The notes beneath the pieces were generated by a model. That model saw only the letters and a list, made by a program, of their open reading frames with translations. It searched no databases and was not told the origin of the DNA. A DNA stretch of 64,000 bases from an uncultured Prevotellaceae bacterium (GTDB taxonomy: Bacteria; Bacteroidota; Bacteroidia; Bacteroidales; Bacteroidaceae): positions 33,066 to 97,065 of the forward strand of contig CACZIT010000022.1 of assembly GCA_902781315.1 (NCBI GenBank), given 5' to 3'. The stretch's first letter is position 1, and every line of letters begins with the position of its first letter. Below are positions 57,369 to 64,000 of the stretch, one piece after another. The translations under genes and the position numbers were made by a program.

Positions 57369-60300
57369 ATGGCAACGTTCAGTTCGTCACTCAAATCGAA
57401 ACTCATTTATGTCTTCGCCATCAACGACGAATGGCACAAAGACTGCGTGAAGATTGGCGAGGCTACCCTGTCCGACGATGACGGCAGCAATCTGCTTGGC
57501 AACAGCGAGGCTTTGCAGCAGGCTGCCCACAAGCGCATTCAGCAATACACCAAGACGGCAGGCATAGCCTATCAGTTGCTTTACACCGAAATCGCCATCT
57601 TCATGCGAAGCGGCATGATATTTACCTTCAACGACAAGCAAGTACACTATGTGCTGGAGCGCTCGGGGGTAAAGAAGAAGACATTCGAGAGTGTGAAGGG
57701 CGCAAACGAGTGGTATTGCTGCGACCTCGAGACCGTGAAGAAAGCCATCCATGCGGTAAAGGAAGGGCTGGTCAGCATCCCGCAAAGCGAGATCACCCAC
57801 ACGCAGAATCCCATCGTGTTCCGTCCCGAGCAGAGAGATGCCATAGAGAAGACGCGCAAGCAGTTCCGACGTGGCAACCAGATGCTGTGGAATGCCAAGA
57901 TGCGATTTGGCAAGACGCTCTCCGCCCTTCAGGTGGTGAAGGAAGAACAATTCCAACGAACCCTCATCCTCACGCATCGCCCCGTGGTCGACGAGGGATG
58001 GTTCGAGGACTTCGGCAAGATTTTCTACGACAGCCCCAACTATCATTATGGCTCACGCAACAAGGGCGAGACCTTCATGAGTCTGGAGAAGTTGGCTGCA
58101 AAGGGCGACAAATACGTCTATTTCGCCTCTATGCAAGACCTCCGAGGCTCCGAGCAGGTGGGCGGCAAGTTCGACAAGAATAGCGAAGTATTTAAGACGA
58201 AGTGGGACTTTCTCATCATCGATGAGGCCCACGAGGGCACGAAGACCGAACTGGGCACCAGCGTCATTCAGGAACTCTCAAAGCCCGAGACGAAGGTGCT
58301 GCAACTCTCGGGCACGCCCTTCAACCTCTTCGACGACTACAGCGAGAACGAAATCTTCACGTGGGACTACGTGATGGAGCAGCGTGCGAAGACCGAATGG
58401 GACTTGATCAACCCGGGCGAGCTGAACCCCTACGAATCGCTGCCTGCCATCAACATCTACACCTACGACCTTGGGGCGCTCATGTGCGACTATGTGGAGG
58501 ATGAAAAAGCCTTTAACTTCCGCGAGTTCTTCCGCACACGCGACGACGACAGTTTCATCCACGAGCGCGATGTCGACAACTTCCTCAACCTGCTTTGCAA
58601 GGAAGACAAGGACAGCCTCTACCCCTATGCCAACGAACGGTTCCGCCGCATCTTCCGCCACACGCTTTGGATGGTGCCAGGCGTAGCAGCAGCGCGGGCA
58701 TTGAGCATCAAACTGAAAGCCCACCCTGTGTTTGGCAATTTCCAAATTGTCAATGTGGCGGGCAACGGCGATGAGGACGAGGAGAATGCAGAAGCCTTGA
58801 AGATGGTGAACACAGCCATTGGGCCACATCCCGACGAGACCTTCACCATTACCCTCTCGTGCGGCCGACTCACCACAGGCGTGAGCATCAAACCTTGGAC
58901 AGGCGTGTTCATGATGGCGGGATCGTTCAGCACTTCGGCCGCCAGCTATATGCAGACCATCTTCCGTGTGCAAACACCGTTCGCCTGCAACGGGCGCATG
59001 AAGACCGACTGCTACGCTTTCGACTTCGCCCCCGACCGCACCCTGCGCGTGTTGGCTGAAGCCGCCAAGGTGAGCGCAAAGGCAGGCAAGCAGAGCGAAG
59101 AAGACCGCCGCATCTTGGGCGACTTCCTCAATTTCTGCCCCATCATCTCCATCGAAGGCTCACAGATGAAACCCTACGATGTAAACAAGATGATGAGCCA
59201 ACTGAAGAAGGCGCAGATAGAGAAGGTGGTGCAGTGTGGTTTCGAGGATGGTGCGCTCTACAACGACGAACTCTTGAAGCTCACCGAAGTAGAACTCAGG
59301 GACTTCAACGACCTGAAGGGCATCATCGGCAAAACCAAGGCGATGGCCAAAACGGGCGATATCGACGTGAACCGTCAGGGCTTCACCAACGAGGAATACG
59401 AGGAAAAGGAAAAGTTAGAAAAGAAGAAAAAGAAAGACCTCACACCCGAGGAAAAGGCGCGGCTGGAAGAACTGAAAGCAAAGAACAACCAGCGCAAGGA
59501 GGCCATCAGTATTCTTCGCGGCATCTCCATCCGTATGCCGTTGCTCATCTATGGTGCCGACGTCAAAGACGAGGACGAAGAAATCACCATCGACAACTTC
59601 GCCTCGCTCATCGACGAGCAGTCGTGGGAGGAGTTCATGCCCAAGGGTGTGACCAAGGAGGTGTTCGAGCGTTTCAAGAAATACTACGAGGCAGACGTCT
59701 TCCGCGAGGCAGGCAAGCGCATCCGCGAGATGGCACGCGCTGCCGACAAGTTCACCATCGAGGAGCGCATTGAGCGCATAGCCGCCATCTTCAACACCTT
59801 CCGCAATCCCGACAAGGAGACCGTATTGACACCCTGGCGCGTGGTGAACATGCACATGAGCGACTGTCTGGGCGGTTGGACGTTCTACGACGAGGATTTC
59901 AAGGAGACGTTACAGGTGCCTCGTTGGGTTGACCGTGGCGAGGTGACCAAGAATGTGTTCCGCCCCGAAAGCCACATCCTTGAAATCAACTCCAAGAGCG
60001 GTCTTTACCCTCTCTATGTTGCCTACAACATTTATCGTACTCGCGTTGAAGAAGCCAAGGCCAAGTACGGAGAAGTTCCTCACAGCTTTGCAATGAGTCT
60101 GTGGGATGCAGCCATCGAGGAGAACATCCTTGTGGTGTGCAAAACGCCTATGGCGCGCAGCATCACCCGTCGCACCCTTGCAGGCTTCCGTGATGTAAAA
60201 GTGAACGCACAGTATTATCCAAACCTTATTCAAAACATAACCGAACGTCCAGAGTTCGTTGTCAACACCTTAAAGGATGGCAGACACTTCTGGAAGATAA

Positions 60301-61316
60301 ACGATAAAAAATATATGAAATTTGACACAATAATTGGAAATCCGCCGTATCAATTGACAGGACACGGCCAAAAACCACTGCCAATTTATCAATATTTTGT
60401 ACAAATAGCAAAAGCTACTTCCCCCAATTATATAAGTTTAATAACGCCTGCTAGATGGCTTTCTTCAAATGATTTATCTACATATAGATCAGACATGCTT
60501 AAGGGCGTGAGAGGAAAACTTAAGGTTCTCCACGACTTCTTAGACTCTTCCTCATGTTTCCCGACTGTTGAAATAAAAGGCGGCATTACATATTTCCTCA
60601 TTGATGCTAAATCAAATGATAACACTAACATCTATACGCACAAACTAGATGGTACAATCAATCATTCTAATAGGGATTTGTCAAAAGAAGCGGACGATAT
60701 TTTTATTAGAGATTATAATAAGTCTGTTATTAGCATCATAGAAAAAGTTAAAGACAACTCAGAAACATATTTTGATAGTATTGTGAGTTTAAATGACCCA
60801 TTTGGGTTTGATAAAAGAGAAGAACATAGTTCAAGAAGATTAAAAATTGATTTTTCTTTAGAACCCTTTAGTCAATCTGTAAAGTTTTATTATAATGGAT
60901 GGAGAGATAAGGGTGTAGGCTATGTAAATAAGACGCAAATAACCAAAAATCTCTCTTGGGTGGAGAAGTATAAGGTTTTAATACCTAAAGCATGGGGAAC
61001 AGGTAAAACAACATCAGATTTGTTAAAACCATTTATTGTAGAACCCAATACAAGCTGTACAGAAACGTACTTGGTTGTTGGCCCATTTGATAACGAAGAT
61101 TTGTGTAAAAACGTCGTATCATATATTAAGACAAAATTCTTCCACTTTATGACTTCAATTAAGAAGTCAACTCAAAACAGTATGAAAGATACATACTCTT
61201 ATGTCCCCCTCCAAGACTTCTCTCGTCCTTGGACAGATGCCGACCTCTATGCGAAGTACGGCTTGACGGACGAGGAAATCCAGTTCATCGAGTCGATGAT
61301 TAAGCCTATGGAATAG
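57369..61316 (+). CDS. Single-polypeptide restriction enzyme: GIY-YIG-like nuclease, SF2 helicase and N6-adenine methylase
   Basis: A 1315-residue cytoplasmic protein. Residues 1-140: GIY-YIG/T5orf172-like nuclease (LIYVFAINDEW, VKIGEAT, then Arg in HKRIQQY and Glu in GANEWYCCDL). Residues about 150-700: SF2 ATPase with NAKMRFGKTLSA (Walker A, about 178), FLIIDEAHEG (about 284) and LQLSGTPFN (about 313). A Lys/Glu-rich linker (YEEKEKLEKKKKKDLTPEEK) lies near 690. The C-terminal methylase has HILEINSKSGLYPLYVAY as a degenerate SAM motif near 870 and FDTIIGNPPYQL near 990. Residues about 975-1280 (nt 60285-61200) are markedly AT-rich against GC-rich flanks and coincide with the expected target-recognition region. 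Architecture resembles single-chain translocating enzymes but with a different nuclease. Confidence 0.78.
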   Translation: MATFSSSLKSKLIYVFAINDEWHKDCVKIGEATLSDDDGSNLLGNSEALQQAAHKRIQQYTKTAGIAYQLLYTEIAIFMRSGMIFTFNDKQVHYVLERSGVKKKTFESVKGANEWYCCDLETVKKAIHAVKEGLVSIPQSEITHTQNPIVFRPEQRDAIEKTRKQFRRGNQMLWNAKMRFGKTLSALQVVKEEQFQRTLILTHRPVVDEGWFEDFGKIFYDSPNYHYGSRNKGETFMSLEKLAAKGDKYVYFASMQDLRGSEQVGGKFDKNSEVFKTKWDFLIIDEAHEGTKTELGTSVIQELSKPETKVLQLSGTPFNLFDDYSENEIFTWDYVMEQRAKTEWDLINPGELNPYESLPAINIYTYDLGALMCDYVEDEKAFNFREFFRTRDDDSFIHERDVDNFLNLLCKEDKDSLYPYANERFRRIFRHTLWMVPGVAAARALSIKLKAHPVFGNFQIVNVAGNGDEDEENAEALKMVNTAIGPHPDETFTITLSCGRLTTGVSIKPWTGVFMMAGSFSTSAASYMQTIFRVQTPFACNGRMKTDCYAFDFAPDRTLRVLAEAAKVSAKAGKQSEEDRRILGDFLNFCPIISIEGSQMKPYDVNKMMSQLKKAQIEKVVQCGFEDGALYNDELLKLTEVELRDFNDLKGIIGKTKAMAKTGDIDVNRQGFTNEEYEEKEKLEKKKKKDLTPEEKARLEELKAKNNQRKEAISILRGISIRMPLLIYGADVKDEDEEITIDNFASLIDEQSWEEFMPKGVTKEVFERFKKYYEADVFREAGKRIREMARAADKFTIEERIERIAAIFNTFRNPDKETVLTPWRVVNMHMSDCLGGWTFYDEDFKETLQVPRWVDRGEVTKNVFRPESHILEINSKSGLYPLYVAYNIYRTRVEEAKAKYGEVPHSFAMSLWDAAIEENILVVCKTPMARSITRRTLAGFRDVKVNAQYYPNLIQNITERPEFVVNTLKDGRHFWKINDKKYMKFDTIIGNPPYQLTGHGQKPLPIYQYFVQIAKATSPNYISLITPARWLSSNDLSTYRSDMLKGVRGKLKVLHDFLDSSSCFPTVEIKGGITYFLIDAKSNDNTNIYTHKLDGTINHSNRDLSKEADDIFIRDYNKSVISIIEKVKDNSETYFDSIVSLNDPFGFDKREEHSSRRLKIDFSLEPFSQSVKFYYNGWRDKGVGYVNKTQITKNLSWVEKYKVLIPKAWGTGKTTSDLLKPFIVEPNTSCTETYLVVGPFDNEDLCKNVVSYIKTKFFHFMTSIKKSTQNSMKDTYSYVPLQDFSRPWTDADLYAKYGLTDEEIQFIESMIKPME
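60285..61205. other. AT-rich block inside the restriction gene (candidate exchanged target-recognition domain)
   Basis: Composition shifts from GC-rich codons to AT-rich ones (aat, ata, aaa, tta) just before NPPY and returns to GC-rich usage at cctccaagacttctctcgtc. The block spans the C-terminal methylase and presumed specificity region. Confidence 0.75.
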
Positions 61317-61340
61317 AATGGATTCATAACCTATTGAACT

Positions 61341-61372
61341 ACCCCCAGAAGCAACATATCGCTTTTGGGGGT
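61341..61372. terminator. Stem-loop after the restriction gene
   Basis: acccccagaagc pairs with gcttttgggggt (one mismatch) around aacatatc. No T-run follows directly, so termination strength is uncertain. Confidence 0.5.
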
Positions 61373-61446
61373 AATCATATTACAAAAAAAGGGTTAAAAA
61401 TAAAATTATTTTAAAGAGTTTTATTTTTTGTTTCATGGCCTTTTAT

Positions 61447-61454
61447 TACCTTTG
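61447..61454 (+). promoter_or_regulatory. Promoter -7 box TACCTTTG for the 263-residue hypothetical
   Basis: TAnnTTTG box 19 bp before ATG 61473, giving the accessory pair its own transcription start. Confidence 0.65.
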
Positions 61455-61472
61455 CATATCCATTGATTAACT

Positions 61473-62264
61473 ATGTTCAGCATACGTTTATATCACATAT
61501 TGCGCCGAGGGATTAAGAATAATCCTCATTCCCTGCGACTTGCACAGGTCGCAGAGCCGCTGTATGCTGATAGTCGTTTTGCTCAACTGAGTGGGAATCT
61601 CGTGGATGAGCGTTTGTCGCTATGCAATTTGTTGAATTGGGCTAGAACAATCGCCGACTGCATTGAGAATGACCCTATGCCATTCGAACGGCTAGGATAT
61701 TTTGAACGACAGCTTAGCGGGCGTCCTAAACTGTTTGAGATTCTCTTTTACCCCTTCAACACCCAAGACCTAAACAACTACGAGAGGGCTGCAATATGGG
61801 GCGCTGCCTATTTCTGGTTGGTGACAGTTGCACAAACCAAGCTGTATGATGTGTTAGAAAAGATTAAGGAGATTGGACTAAGAAACTCCGAAAGCAGTCC
61901 ATATTTTGCACATTTCTACGTTGCTGCTGATTTCGAAGGCCTCGAAGAAGAGCCTGATGAACAGAAGGAAGAAGAAACTAAAATATCAGAGGAAGTGGTT
62001 GCGATTGCCGACCTGGAAAGAGGAATTCGGTCCTATCCTACTTATGCCGAACAGTCGAAGGCTTTTGCTGCTGTCAACAATGTTCTTCTTGGCAATGAAG
62101 CATGGAACCGCATCGCCCCGTCAATCAGAAATAAAATCAACGAGCTTGCCCTTAGTCAGATGAAAGGAGGCAATATGACAATCGAAAAGAATTATGGTTC
62201 AATCATAGGAAATAATTATGGGAATAACAATACAGAACAATTATGGCCAGGTAGTAGAAAGTAA
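61473..62264 (+). CDS. Hypothetical protein with C-terminal NYG repeats
   Basis: A 263-residue protein I do not recognise. The N-terminal 150 residues are helical and soluble (FSIRLYHILRRGIKNNPHSL, RAAIWGAAYFWLVTVAQTKL). An acidic linker EEEPDEQKEEETKISEE (about 165-182) precedes a second helical part. The C-terminus has KNYGSIIGNNYGN and then drifts into TEQLWPGSRK. The same NYG motif continues in the next reading frame (NNYGQVVESNYG), so a frameshift or programmed frame change may join this gene to the next. It lies 3' of the restriction genes with its own promoter; a defence or mobile-element accessory role is possible but unproven. Confidence 0.6.
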   Translation: MFSIRLYHILRRGIKNNPHSLRLAQVAEPLYADSRFAQLSGNLVDERLSLCNLLNWARTIADCIENDPMPFERLGYFERQLSGRPKLFEILFYPFNTQDLNNYERAAIWGAAYFWLVTVAQTKLYDVLEKIKEIGLRNSESSPYFAHFYVAADFEGLEEEPDEQKEEETKISEEVVAIADLERGIRSYPTYAEQSKAFAAVNNVLLGNEAWNRIAPSIRNKINELALSQMKGGNMTIEKNYGSIIGNNYGNNNTEQLWPGSRK

Positions 62265-62676
62265 CTACGGTATAATGAATAATCAGGTCGGCACAGAGCA
62301 TGACAATAATCGGTGTGTGACCAAGACAGAGGAGGACATTAAGGAAGCCGTCAAGCGTTTGATGGACGAGAAAGACACAGAGGGGCACTACCTGCTGCAC
62401 GACCAAGATCAGCATTATGCGGTGAAGAAGGTGCTTACTTCTTTCTTTGGCTTTCCGCAGAAACCTTCCGACTATAGCATGTTGATGCATAATTTAGAAC
62501 TTGACAATCTGCGAGTGAAGTACGATAACGAGAGTGTACGCAAGGTGCACCTCCATAATCTACCTCCCAATGTATCTTTGTGGCACCAGTATCAGAACAC
62601 TGCCGACCAATACTCTTTCAAGCAAGTGGTGGTGGCAGTGAAGCTGATGGAACTGCTTGGAGTTGAATCTTGCTGA
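62218..62676 (+). CDS. Hypothetical protein with N-terminal NYG repeats, overlapping the previous gene
   Basis: A 152-residue protein of unknown function. ITIQNNYGQVVESNYGIMNN at the N-terminus continues the NYG pattern of the previous product in the +1 frame; the overlap is 47 bp. An independent start could be ATG 62218, or ATG 62275 (MNNQVGTEHDNN). The remainder is a compact helical domain (EEDIKEAVKRLMDEKDTEG, LLHDQDQHYAVKKVLTSFFG, FKQVVVAVKLMELLGV). A rho-independent terminator follows at 62719-62755, so the pair ends a transcription unit. Confidence 0.6.
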   Translation: MGITIQNNYGQVVESNYGIMNNQVGTEHDNNRCVTKTEEDIKEAVKRLMDEKDTEGHYLLHDQDQHYAVKKVLTSFFGFPQKPSDYSMLMHNLELDNLRVKYDNESVRKVHLHNLPPNVSLWHQYQNTADQYSFKQVVVAVKLMELLGVESC

Positions 62677-62718
62677 AGAAGTCCATTCCCGAAAACATTC
62701 CCATTTTCCCAATATTAT

Positions 62719-62755
62719 TCCCAATCAGGTTTTGCCCTTGATTGGGATTTTTTTT
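62719..62755 (+). terminator. Rho-independent terminator
   Basis: tcccaatca (62719-62727) pairs with tgattggga (62739-62747), followed by eight Ts. Confidence 0.92.
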
Positions 62756-62760
62756 GTACT

Positions 62761-62768
62761 TATCTTTG
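62761..62768 (+). promoter_or_regulatory. Promoter -7 box TATCTTTG
   Basis: Directly after the terminator; leader of about 130 nt before ATG 62905 with gggaaaatccc near 62804-62814. Confidence 0.65.
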
Positions 62769-62904
62769 CATCGCAGTTCAGATGAAAGTCGGCTGCCGTG
62801 CAAGGGAAAATCCCTCGTGCGTACATTTATTAACTCCGAGTTGCGTGAGAGTTCCCTAGGGAGAAAGCTGCAGCACCTCCACCTTCTCACAAAACTTGGA
62901 AAAA

Positions 62905-63375
62905 ATGAAGAATACAAGTTTTAGAAGGCTGTTGCCTAAAGAATTCGATGCAGAACTATTAAAACAACTTACCGATGAAGGACGCGTTTACATTGACGTG
63001 AAGCGCGACAACGACAAGGATGCCTACAAAAGGGAAATCCTTGAGTACGTCGCATCGATAGCAGAATTCGCTACTGATGCCTGGCACGAGGAGGTGAGCA
63101 ACCTCTGGAAGACGATTGTCGAAACTGATTGTTTCAGGGATTGCCTGACGATGAAGAAGGGTGCCAACGCAGGCCACATGAACCGCTACGTCGTCACGAA
63201 CATCGTATGCCGGTTGCAGAACATGGGCGTGTATAATAAAGATGTGTCGATGCTGACCTTACATCTCTCTCTGGAGAAGACCGACAAGCGAAATAAATAC
63301 TATCAGTCAAATGGCAATTATTCGCTAAACAGAGAAGCCAGATTACTCCTAAAGAAACTATTGCAGAGAGTATAA
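62905..63375 (+). CDS. Hypothetical protein, mobile-element type
   Basis: A 156-residue soluble helical protein starting MKNTSFRRLLPKEFDAELLK. Features: YIDVKRDNDKDAYKREILEY, WKTIVETDCFRDCLTMKKGA, MNRYVVTNIVCRLQNMGVYN and a basic end (REARLLLKKLLQRV). I do not recognise a catalytic motif. Together with the following small Cys-rich gene it resembles early-region genes of Bacteroidales phages or Mu-like elements, an impression from composition and order only. ATG 62905 is preferred over 62896. The next gene has a separate promoter box. Confidence 0.55.
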   Translation: MKNTSFRRLLPKEFDAELLKQLTDEGRVYIDVKRDNDKDAYKREILEYVASIAEFATDAWHEEVSNLWKTIVETDCFRDCLTMKKGANAGHMNRYVVTNIVCRLQNMGVYNKDVSMLTLHLSLEKTDKRNKYYQSNGNYSLNREARLLLKKLLQRV

Positions 63376-63407
63376 AATGAAAGTTTTTATACCCGAAAGA
63401 ACCGCAG

Positions 63408-63415
63408 TATCTTTG
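63408..63415 (+). promoter_or_regulatory. Promoter -7 box TATCTTTG
   Basis: TAnnTTTG box about 97 bp before ATG 63512. Confidence 0.6.
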
Positions 63416-63511
63416 CAGCATCAAACAAGTTGCAATAGCGAAAACCAAGCGGGAGAAAGACCGGTCCTCCGACAGCAAGGTGACGAAAACTGATAAATAA
63501 ATTAATAAGGT

Positions 63512-63868
63512 ATGAAAAGACAACCAATCATGACAACGAACCCTCATGGCATAACGGTTAAAGTGTGCTGTGCCAGCTGTGAGTTCAAAACGTGGAAGAC
63601 TGACTGCGTGAGATGGTGCATGAAGCGCAAGGCAGAAGTGGCTGCCGGCAACTATTGCAACCGATGGCGCATGAGCAAGCAGATGGACCAGGCGGGAACG
63701 CCGGGTGGCGGACAGGTGAAGCGACAGGAGTATCTGATGTTCCTGATGTCGGTGCGCGAGGCGGAGTGGCTGGCCGAGGAGCAGGGACAGCAGGTGGAGG
63801 TGAAGACCATCGAGGAGATCAGACAACTATTCGAGCAGGAACACGGAACGATTTACATGAACATTTAA
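63512..63868 (+). CDS. Small Cys-rich protein, possibly metal-binding
   Basis: A 118-residue protein of unknown function. The N-terminal half has VKVCCASCEFKTWKTDCVRW, then CMKRKAEVAAGNYCNRWRM: a CxxC pair and two later Cys spaced like a zinc-binding knuckle. The C-terminal half is an acidic-basic helix (REAEWLAEEQGQQVEVKTIE). An internal ATG at 63530 (MTTNPHGI) is an alternative start. The following gene begins 13 bp downstream, so it is probably an operon of small mobile-element genes. Resembles proteins near phage genes in Bacteroidales, by impression only. Confidence 0.55.
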   Translation: MKRQPIMTTNPHGITVKVCCASCEFKTWKTDCVRWCMKRKAEVAAGNYCNRWRMSKQMDQAGTPGGGQVKRQEYLMFLMSVREAEWLAEEQGQQVEVKTIEEIRQLFEQEHGTIYMNI

Positions 63869-63881
63869 AACCAAACTAATT

Positions 63882-64000
63882 ATGCAGACGAAAATCTTGA
63901 AAGTGATTGCACAGGGCGAGCCCATGTATGTGCAGTCGAAGAAGAGTGAGAACGGCCAACTGGCCAAGTGCTACATCCGCTTGAAAGAGCTGGGCGGCGA
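63882..64000 (+). CDS. Hypothetical protein, 5' end only
   Basis: Starts MQTKILKVIAQGEPMYVQSK and runs off the window after 39 complete codons. A 13-bp gap from the previous gene suggests co-transcription. Nothing in the visible part identifies a family. Confidence 0.5.
   Translation, partial: MQTKILKVIAQGEPMYVQSKKSENGQLAKCYIRLKELGG

Noticed and set aside
57369-61316. Classical type I restriction system
   Set aside because: No separate HsdS specificity gene or HsdR/HsdM pair is present; motor and methylase are in one chain.

Overview
The window reads as a chromosomal segment of a gut- or rumen-type Bacteroidota, most likely Prevotellaceae. The evidence is the repeated promoter -7 box TAnnTTTG in front of many genes, a PorW/SprE-type lipoprotein, OMP beta-barrel/TonB receptors, a FecI/FecR/receptor triad, Fkp, and many secreted glycosidases and sulfatases. 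No species call is possible from this alone.

Layout. 1-8316 (-): 3'-truncated fkp, a large modular secreted glycosidase and a YfhO membrane protein. 8541-11154 (+): MTA/SAH nucleosidase and a TGS-domain nucleoside kinase. 11699-13905 (-): outer membrane barrel protein, QueF and a YhhQ queuosine-precursor transporter. 14189-20192 (+): an internally deleted glutathione peroxidase, a flavin-reductase-like lipoprotein, a TlpA-like lipoprotein and a sigma/anti-sigma/STN-receptor triad whose receptor carries two frameshifts. 20288-24535 (-): a GH97 enzyme fused to a TonB C-terminal domain, a CaCA antiporter and an SpoU methyltransferase. 24631-25434 (+): DUF554. 25765-29362 (-): DUF5606, coaE, ybbR, yajC, nusB. 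29616-31224 (+): rplY, pth, S4 protein. 31314-34292 (-): large OMP barrel protein. 34417-36542 (+): aroB, GH43. 36931-44641 (-): PorW-like protein, GH51, Cys-rich protein, aroA. 44766-48454 (+): UvrA paralogue, secreted DUF3836-like protein, tRNA-Pro. 48707-54123 (-): sulfatase, GH20, sulfatase, a host-glycan-type operon. 54434-55864 (-): HU protein, smalltalk-like peptide and a fragment of an M15-type peptidase. 56353-61316 (+): a two-gene restriction-modification locus (M-like subunit, then a GIY-YIG/helicase/methylase giant). 61473-64000 (+): unrecognised accessory genes and the start of what may be a mobile element.

Two repeat systems are the most striking content. First, six intergenic arrays have an exact 22-bp period; each array has its own dyad-symmetric core. 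They sit at gene 3' ends, four of them between convergent genes, and none in a divergent promoter region. Second, GC-rich palindromic elements are inserted in frame inside genes (fkp, DUF554, the UvrA paralogue, SpoU methyltransferase, the TonB receptor, apparently a sulfatase signal peptide and the coaE C-terminus), adding Pro/Gly/Arg-rich loops such as PTPxPxxREG and NQAPLPSGGAGGG. Other unrelated repeats are inserted in frame in the YfhO and FecR genes.

Functionally the segment combines housekeeping operons (translation, CoA, shikimate, queuosine), envelope and secretion functions, and plant and host polysaccharide attack (GH43/GH51 for arabinose-containing glycans; GH20 plus two Ser-type sulfatases for sulfated amino-sugar glycans). 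It ends in a defence/mobile region.
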